A stretch of DNA of 29,365 nt from Flavobacteriaceae bacterium UBA3159 (GTDB taxonomy: Bacteria; Bacteroidota; Bacteroidia; Flavobacteriales; Flavobacteriaceae), in the NCBI GenBank assembly GCA_002364535.1, contig DEYL01000042.1:1-29365 (forward strand), read 5' to 3'. Within the stretch, counting starts at the first letter, position 1; each line of letters starts with the position of its first letter. Below, one piece after another: positions 24,475 through 29,365 of the stretch. The position numbers and the translations under genes are program-made. The notes beneath the pieces are model-generated. The model saw only the letters and a program-made list of their open reading frames with translations, made no database searches and was not told the DNA's origin.

Positions 24475-26241
24475 ATGAAAAATGTTTTTGTTAGCGTTTT
24501 AGTGATGATGATGGCCCTCGGTCAGGCGATGGCTCAAGGGGTGAGTTTTGAAGCAAAAGTCAGTAAAAGAACCCTGGGATTGAATGAGCGGCTGCGGGTA
24601 GATTTTATAATGAATCAAAACGGGGATGATTTTACCCCACCAAGTTTTAGTGGATTCAGAGTCGTTGGTGGACCCAATCAGTCCATCAGCAATTCTTGGG
24701 TCAATGGAAAAAGAAGCTTTTCCAAGACCTACACCTATTTTCTGACCCCCACCCAAAAAGGAGCCTTAACCATCGCTCAGGCCACCATTGATATCGATGG
24801 AGAAACATATAAAACGACTCCGGCAAAAATTACTGTAACAGAGGCAGTCGAGGTTCCAAGAGATCCCAACAGTCCTGAGTATTTGATCGATGACAACCTC
24901 CATTTGGTTGCTGAAATATCCAATACTCGTCCCTACCTCAATGAGGCCATTACGGTGGTCTACAAATTGTATTTTAGAAGCCCATTGCGAATCTCAGATG
25001 GAAGAGCAGTGGAGAACCCTCAGTTTGCTGATTTTTGGAGTCACAACATCGACATCCCTCAGCTCAAAGTTGAAAATTCCACCTACAAAGGGGAACCCTA
25101 CAGTGTAGTGGTCTGGAAGAAAAGTATTCTATATCCACAAAAAACCGGAAAGCTTACCTTGGAGCCGCTCAGCCTCAGCTTGGTCATCGATTTACCCTCT
25201 AATCGCAGTGACTTTTTTGGCAACCGTATTCTCCAGCAGTCCTCCAGAACGATTACGGCTGGCAGAAGAACCATCGATGTCAAATCATTACCCGAAAAAG
25301 GCAAACCGGCGAATTTCATGGGGGCGGTTGGACAATTCAATTTTGATGCACTGATCAATAAAAATTCACTAAAAGCCTCGGAGTCCTTTGAAATCAAACT
25401 CAAGTTAACGGGCAATGGTAACCTCAAGCTATTTAACTTACCCAAATTGGTTTTGCCCAATACATTGGAAGTTTTTGAGCCGGAGCACTTCGAAAATGTC
25501 AAAACTACCCTATTGGGAATGCAGGGTAATCTTCAAGACAATTATACTGTCGTTCCACGTTTTCAGGGAAAATATCCGATACCACCGGTGTCTTTTTCCT
25601 ATTTTGATCCCAAAAAAGAAAAGTATTTTACTTTGCGATCCAGCGAACACATAGTAGATGTTTATGGGGGTCCTGTGGCTAACAATTCAAGTGACAATTC
25701 TTTAAATTTAAGAGCAAAACAACTATTGGTCAATACAGATGAGTCATTCCGATTCATCAAGTTGAACCCCAATCTCGAACCTATTGTGAAAAAGGAATTT
25801 TGGGAAAGTAAACTTTTTTATGTTTTATTGACTTCACCTCTATTTTTATTAGTTGCATTTGTTCTGTTGATGCGTCGTAATCAAAGACTTTCTGATGATG
25901 TGGAAGGATACAGACTCCGAGTGGCCAATCGTTTGTCTAAAAAATATTTGGGTGAAGCCAAAAAGAATTTAAAAAACAAAGCACTTTTTTACGATGCGTT
26001 GGAAAGGACACTATACAACTATTTGAAAGCCAAACTAAAAATCAAAATGGACGATTTTAGCAAGGAAAAAATAGTAGAGATCTTGACCAACAAAAAATTG
26101 GCAGTTGAGGAAGTTCAATCCTTTATTGCCTTATTGGAAAACTGTGAATTGGCTCGATACTCCCCGGCTACCGACGCAAAGATGCAACAAGATTTTGATC
26201 AAGCACTCTCTGTGATTTCTAATATTGATAAAAAATTATGA
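24475..26241 (+). CDS. batD: BatD, oxygen-tolerance membrane protein
   Basis: 588 residues. A signal peptide (to about AMAQG) precedes tandem beta-sandwich domains with the BatD hallmarks GLNERLRVDF, YTYFLTPTQKGALTI and VVWKKSILYPQKTGKLTL. One membrane segment (LFYVLLTSPLFLLVAFVLLM) lies at about 443-462, followed by a cytoplasmic helical tail. Most of the protein is therefore periplasmic. ATG 24475 was chosen over TTG 24472, which adds one residue. It follows batC by 10 bases and overlaps batE by 4 bases (ATGA). Confidence 0.92.
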   Translation: MKNVFVSVLVMMMALGQAMAQGVSFEAKVSKRTLGLNERLRVDFIMNQNGDDFTPPSFSGFRVVGGPNQSISNSWVNGKRSFSKTYTYFLTPTQKGALTIAQATIDIDGETYKTTPAKITVTEAVEVPRDPNSPEYLIDDNLHLVAEISNTRPYLNEAITVVYKLYFRSPLRISDGRAVENPQFADFWSHNIDIPQLKVENSTYKGEPYSVVVWKKSILYPQKTGKLTLEPLSLSLVIDLPSNRSDFFGNRILQQSSRTITAGRRTIDVKSLPEKGKPANFMGAVGQFNFDALINKNSLKASESFEIKLKLTGNGNLKLFNLPKLVLPNTLEVFEPEHFENVKTTLLGMQGNLQDNYTVVPRFQGKYPIPPVSFSYFDPKKEKYFTLRSSEHIVDVYGGPVANNSSDNSLNLRAKQLLVNTDESFRFIKLNPNLEPIVKKEFWESKLFYVLLTSPLFLLVAFVLLMRRNQRLSDDVEGYRLRVANRLSKKYLGEAKKNLKNKALFYDALERTLYNYLKAKLKIKMDDFSKEKIVEILTNKKLAVEEVQSFIALLENCELARYSPATDAKMQQDFDQALSVISNIDKKL

Positions 26242-27008
26242 GAAAGCTATTGATGTTACTTCCGGTATTGTTTCTCTGCTGCTTAATGACTTTGGGTCAG
26301 GAAAAAGAAACCACTTTTCAAAATGCTAATTCAGCTTATAACGCCGGACAGTTTGAAAAAGCTGTGATGCTTTATAAAGATATTTTAGAAAGCGGCCATC
26401 ACAGTGGCGAACTCTATTTTAATTTGGCCAATTCCTATTATCGTTTGAATCAGGTTGGAGAGAGTATATTTTATTTTGAAAAGGCAAAACAACTACAGCC
26501 AAACGATCAAGACATCAATGTCAATAGTGCTTTTGCTCAAAACATGGCCATAGACGCCGTTGAGGTATTGCCCAAATCCCAAATCACTCAACTGAGGGAA
26601 AAGACCATTGATCTGTTTTCTCAAGACGGATGGGCTTATTTTATTATTCTTTTGGCTTGGTTTTTCGTGTTTTTTTGGGGACTTTACTTGTGGAACAAGG
26701 CTCCAGTGATCAAAAGAACTTTCTTTGTGTCCACCCTAGTGATTGGATTGTTACTGATCGGTTCACTATTCATTGCTGTGGTCAAATCCTCCAACACTGC
26801 TGATACTACCTATGGTATACTGTTTAATGAAAAAATGGAGGTATGGGCGGAGCCTAATTCTCGCGCAGAGGTTCTATTTTTATTACATGAGGGAACCAAA
26901 GTTCAAATGTTGGATCAACTCCAAGAGTGGCAAAAAATTAGAATTGCCAATGGCTCAGAAGGCTGGATCAAAAACGCTAAAGTGAGAAGCCTAAAAGGAT
27001 TTAAATGA
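26238..27008 (+). CDS. batE: BatE, TPR and SH3-like membrane protein
   Basis: 256 residues. A signal peptide (to about LMTLGQ) is followed by TPR repeats (NANSAYNAGQFEKAVMLYK, GELYFNLANSYYRLNQ) to about residue 100. Two adjacent membrane segments follow (WAYFIILLAWFFVFFWGLYLW and a second near 160-180). The C-terminal 65 residues form a bacterial SH3-like domain (GTKVQMLDQLQEWQKIRIANG, then GWIKNAKVR). It is the last gene of the operon, overlapping batD by 4 bases and sharing 8 bases tail-to-tail with the CvpA-family gene. Confidence 0.9.
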   Translation: MRKLLMLLPVLFLCCLMTLGQEKETTFQNANSAYNAGQFEKAVMLYKDILESGHHSGELYFNLANSYYRLNQVGESIFYFEKAKQLQPNDQDINVNSAFAQNMAIDAVEVLPKSQITQLREKTIDLFSQDGWAYFIILLAWFFVFFWGLYLWNKAPVIKRTFFVSTLVIGLLLIGSLFIAVVKSSNTADTTYGILFNEKMEVWAEPNSRAEVLFLLHEGTKVQMLDQLQEWQKIRIANGSEGWIKNAKVRSLKGFK

Positions 27009-27510
27009 GATCTTCCGGGAGTTCTTTTGACAATTCGCTTCCCCAACTAAAAAGGTATTCCCCCAATTCTGTAATGGGTTCGTAAAAAATAGAACTTTCC
27101 ATCATTTCAGCATCGATAATTGTGATCCATGTGTTGAGTTTTTCCAAAAAAAACAAAGCCACACTCATCAATATAGCCCATTTTAAAACTCCGAAAAAAG
27201 CACCTAAAAATTTGTTGAACAGTCCTAGTGAGGCCTTACTGATGATTTTGGTCACTGCTTTGGCCAAGACCGATATACCATAGACAATGATGATAAATAC
27301 GATAAAATAGGATGCGGTTTGAACGGCCACAGGACTCCAATCAAAGAATTCATTTAACAGATCGGCAATATAAACGGAGAATTTTACCGCCCCCAATAGC
27401 CCCAAAAATAAGGCTCCCAAACTGGCTACCTCAACAACAAAACCCTTGTAAAAACCTTTAATAAAGCCAAAACCTAAGGCAATGGCCAGTATGATATCGA
27501 TTGTATTCAC
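27001..27510 (-). CDS. CvpA family membrane protein
   Basis: 169 residues from GTG 27510 (NTIDIILAIALGFGFIKGF), which gives the family's standard N-terminus; the open frame extends to a TTG at 27549 with an unlikely hydrophilic leader. About four membrane segments are present, with the FYKGFVVEVASLGALF motif that defines CvpA. Members relate to colicin V secretion in E. coli and to surface or envelope functions elsewhere. The stop overlaps the end of batE by 8 bases. It diverges from the hypothetical gene at 27579. Confidence 0.87.
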   Translation of the reverse strand: MNTIDIILAIALGFGFIKGFYKGFVVEVASLGALFLGLLGAVKFSVYIADLLNEFFDWSPVAVQTASYFIVFIIIVYGISVLAKAVTKIISKASLGLFNKFLGAFFGVLKWAILMSVALFFLEKLNTWITIIDAEMMESSIFYEPITELGEYLFSWGSELSKELPEDLI

Positions 27511-27567
27511 TAGTGCGAATGTACTTTTTTTTTGGGAATCTCTCTCCAAGGTTAATCCTAAAGCCAG

Positions 27568-27575
27568 TATCTTTG
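27568..27575 (+). promoter_or_regulatory. Candidate -7 promoter element (TATCTTTG)
   Basis: TATCTTTG fits TAnnTTTG exactly and ends 4 bases before the GTG at 27579. If real, transcription would begin at or next to that codon, which argues against the TTG at 27573 as a start. No -33 TTG is seen. Confidence 0.35.
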
Positions 27576-27578
27576 AAA

Positions 27579-27947
27579 GTGCGAAAAAATCAAAGCAGAG
27601 ATAAGAAATTAAAGGAGCGTTGGGATCGTTTGCTTATCGTACTCAGTGAGCGTTTTTCTGATGGAGAAGCTCTGGATGTAGAAGGAGTTTTGTACTTAAT
27701 TGGTCTGCAAGAATTGGGTCAAGTTCATCGAAATATGAAAAAAGATGACAATATTAACTTGATTCATATTGGAATTTGTACGGTTCTGGAACCCTACGGT
27801 TACTATCGATTTGATTTTTTTGATAAAGAAGGCTGGCCCCATTTTGAACTTTTGGAGGCTTTGCCTCCGCTCAAACCTGGAGAGCAAAGTATTTTGATGA
27901 AAGAAGCACTGGTAGAGTATTTTTTAAAACGTGAGCTAATTCAATAA
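27579..27947 (+). CDS. Conserved-looking hypothetical protein, 122 residues
   Basis: I do not recognise a named family. From GTG 27579 the protein is basic and helical at first (RDKKLKERWDRLLIVLSERF), then has DVEGVLYLIGLQELGQ, an NLIHIGICTVLEPYGYYRF strand-rich part and an aromatic WPHFELLEALPPLKPGEQ near the end. No signal peptide or membrane segment is present. The frame is open back to 27501, but that would overlap the start of the CvpA-family gene; the start is therefore uncertain (TTG 27573, GTG 27579 or a later TTG). It ends 19 bases before the pheS ATG, so it is probably transcribed with or just ahead of pheS. Confidence 0.7.
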   Translation: MRKNQSRDKKLKERWDRLLIVLSERFSDGEALDVEGVLYLIGLQELGQVHRNMKKDDNINLIHIGICTVLEPYGYYRFDFFDKEGWPHFELLEALPPLKPGEQSILMKEALVEYFLKRELIQ

Positions 27948-27952
27948 ATGTT

Positions 27953-27960
27953 TACTTTTG
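27953..27960 (+). promoter_or_regulatory. Candidate -7 promoter element for pheS (TACTTTTG)
   Basis: TACTTTTG matches TAnnTTTG and ends 6 bases before the pheS ATG at 27967. At normal Bacteroidota spacing, transcription would start within a few bases of the ATG, giving a leaderless or nearly leaderless mRNA. No TTG -33 element is present. Confidence 0.45.
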
Positions 27961-27966
27961 TGTCCT

Positions 27967-28983
27967 ATGATTGATAAGATTAATGAAAACCTTTCCCTGG
28001 TCAATGCTTTTGATGCTCAATCCAAAGAAGAGGTCGAGGCTTTTAGGATAAAATATTTGGGTAAAAAAGGGATTTTAAATGACTTTTTTGCTGCCTTTAA
28101 GGAGTTGCCTCCACAAGAGAAAAGAGATTACGGACAGGCACTCAATACCCTTAAAAATGCTGTTGTCGAAAAGGTAAAAAACCTACAAGCCCAAACCATC
28201 GATACTGCCTCTCATGGTGATCAAGGTGATTTATCCAGACCAGGTTTTCCCCTCGAGTTGGGTTCCCGACACCCCCTTTCCTTGGTCAAAAATAGAATTG
28301 TAGAAATTTTTTCTCAGATTGGTTTCAACATTTCTGAGGGTCCGGAGATTGAGGACGACTGGCACAATTTTACCGCTTTGAATTTACCGGAATATCATCC
28401 TGCCAGAGACATGCAGGATACCTTCTTCATTCAATCCGACCCTGATATTTTGCTACGGACTCATACCTCTTCTGTACAAGTGAGGTATATGGAAAACAAT
28501 CAGCCTCCCATTCGAACCATTTCTCCAGGAAGGGTTTTTAGGAATGAGGCTATCTCTGCCAGAGCTCATTGTATTTTCCATCAGGTGGAGGGTTTGTATA
28601 TTGACAAGAATGTCTCTTTTGCCGATCTAAAACAAACCTTGCTTTACTTTACCAAAGCCTTATTTGGAAAGTCAAAAATTCGCTTGCGTCCTTCTTATTT
28701 TCCATTCACTGAACCCAGTGCCGAAGTTGATATTTATTGGGGACTGGAGACAGAAACAGATTACCGTATCACTAAAGGAACAGGTTGGCTGGAGATTATG
28801 GGATGTGGTATGGTCGACCCCAATGTCCTAAAAAACTGTAATATCGATCCTGAGGAATATTCTGGTTATGCTTTTGGGATGGGTATTGAAAGAATTGCCA
28901 TGTTGTTATACCAAATTGGAGATATTCGTCTGTTTTTTGAAAACGACGTTCGTTTTCTTTCCCAATTCCAATCAGGAAATTAA
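27967..28983 (+). CDS. pheS: Phenylalanine--tRNA ligase, alpha subunit
   Basis: 338 residues, normal PheS length. It begins with the coiled-coil arm and the conserved KYLGKKGILNDFF. The class II core shows HPLSLVKNRIVEIF, GPEIEDDWHNFTALN, ARDMQDTFF, motif 2 GRVFRNEAISARAHCIFHQVEG, and motif 3 GYAFGMGIERIAML. It charges tRNA-Phe as an alpha2-beta2 enzyme; no pheT is in the window. I chose ATG 27967 over TTG 27958, which overlaps a -7 promoter element. The stop codon overlaps that of the convergent gene within TTAA. Confidence 0.97.
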   Translation: MIDKINENLSLVNAFDAQSKEEVEAFRIKYLGKKGILNDFFAAFKELPPQEKRDYGQALNTLKNAVVEKVKNLQAQTIDTASHGDQGDLSRPGFPLELGSRHPLSLVKNRIVEIFSQIGFNISEGPEIEDDWHNFTALNLPEYHPARDMQDTFFIQSDPDILLRTHTSSVQVRYMENNQPPIRTISPGRVFRNEAISARAHCIFHQVEGLYIDKNVSFADLKQTLLYFTKALFGKSKIRLRPSYFPFTEPSAEVDIYWGLETETDYRITKGTGWLEIMGCGMVDPNVLKNCNIDPEEYSGYAFGMGIERIAMLLYQIGDIRLFFENDVRFLSQFQSGN

Positions 28984-29273
28984 TCCAATTTTTTGACCAG
29001 TTTTTTAAAGACTTTCACTGGGTTTTTTCCCAAGTAGAGAATGCTGAAAACAGCAACTATGATTGGAACTCTGGTGGAGTAATTTTGGTTGATCATTTTT
29101 GCGCATTTGGTAGCGTAATAACTTTCTGCTACCAAACTCATTTCCATTTTAGTAGCTTTGAATGAATAGCCCTTACTAATCATACTGCCAAAAGAACGGT
29201 TTCGGCTGAAAACAGAATAGCCCGTTACCAAAAGATCTCCCAGATAGGCGGAATTGTTGATGTTGCGTTTCAT
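28980..29273 (-). CDS. Small hypothetical protein, 97 residues
   Basis: Not a family I recognise. The protein is basic, with INNSAYLGDLLVTGYSVFSR at the start, a Ser/Met/Lys-rich middle, one short hydrophobic stretch (VPIIVAVFSILYL) near residue 75 and a Lys-rich tail (VFKKLVKKLD). It may sit at a membrane, with one segment. It begins 30 bases after the stop of an upstream - strand gene and ends tail-to-tail with pheS, so it fits as the last gene of an operon entering from the right. This support from position is stronger than that from sequence. Confidence 0.55.
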   Translation of the reverse strand: MKRNINNSAYLGDLLVTGYSVFSRNRSFGSMISKGYSFKATKMEMSLVAESYYATKCAKMINQNYSTRVPIIVAVFSILYLGKNPVKVFKKLVKKLD

Positions 29274-29303
29274 TTTGTAAACATCTTTGATAAAACTCTT
29301 AAT

Positions 29304-29365
29304 TTACCTGATGGCATTACACATCAATACACTTTGGAAATTGTCACCATATCCCAGGGCATTAG
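29304..29365 (-). CDS. C-terminal tail of a probable beta-ketoacyl synthase-like protein (partial)
   Basis: Reading in from the right edge on the - strand, one frame gives NALGYGDNFQSVLMCNAIR and a TAA at 29304-29306. The pattern NALGYGDN, followed by two small hydrophobic residues and a short tail, resembles the C-terminus of FabF-type ketosynthases (NSFGFGGxN, about 15 residues from the end). Only 19 residues are visible, so the family call is tentative. The 97-residue gene follows 30 bases downstream, probably in the same operon. Confidence 0.45.
   Translation of the reverse strand, partial: NALGYGDNFQSVLMCNAIR

Overview
The window looks like the chromosome of a member of the Bacteroidota, most likely a Flavobacteriia-type organism. 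This rests on the full Bat (aerotolerance) operon with MoxR, the SufS-SufE-DUF59-DUF2480 gene order, several TAnnTTTG-type -7 promoter elements, sparse Shine-Dalgarno sites with some TTG/GTG starts, and signal peptides ending in 'FAQ' or 'MAQ'. I see no tRNA, rRNA, CRISPR array, insertion sequence or phage gene.

Layout. (1) Positions 1-2779, + strand: the 3' end of sufS, then sufE, a DUF59 Fe-S assembly protein, DUF2480 and a GT4-type glycosyltransferase. (2) 2797-5173, - strand: yicC, gmk, nadD and a small cupin form a tight housekeeping operon. (3) 5180-11972: a carbohydrate locus. Two tandem DUF1080 (3-keto-disaccharide hydrolase family) paralogs, a sugar isomerase/epimerase and a Gfo/Idh/MocA oxidoreductase lie on the - strand. 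They diverge from a GMC oxidoreductase and its Tat-exported gluconate-2-dehydrogenase-type small subunit on the + strand. An azurin-like lipoprotein converges on the small-subunit gene. (4) 12049-13306, - strand: an ArsC/Spx-family protein and a DMT permease. (5) 13625-16779, + strand: cystathionine gamma-synthase/lyase, lpxH and hflX. (6) 16992-17744, - strand: a short-chain dehydrogenase. (7) 18060-27008, + strand: moxR, a DUF58 protein, a BatD-like membrane protein, then batA, batB, batC, batD and batE, nearly all touching or overlapping. (8) 27001-29365: a CvpA-family protein (-), a conserved-looking hypothetical gene (+), pheS (+), a small unknown gene (-) and the last codons of a gene resembling a beta-ketoacyl synthase (-).

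How the genes may work together. The most distinctive region is 5180-11972. My reading is an oxidative route for glycosides. A periplasmic FAD dehydrogenase (GMC protein plus small subunit) would oxidise a sugar at C3 and pass electrons to the azurin-like lipoprotein. DUF1080 enzymes would then split the 3-keto-glycoside, and the Gfo/Idh/MocA and TIM-barrel enzymes would process the keto-sugar. The families are recognised from sequence; the assembled pathway and the azurin's role as acceptor are inference. The GMC, small-subunit and azurin genes are visibly more AT-rich than the genes around them, which would fit separate acquisition.

Only two gaps exceed 300 bases: 13307-13624, with a perfect 16-bp palindrome and a -7-like element, and 17745-18059, the leader of the Bat operon.
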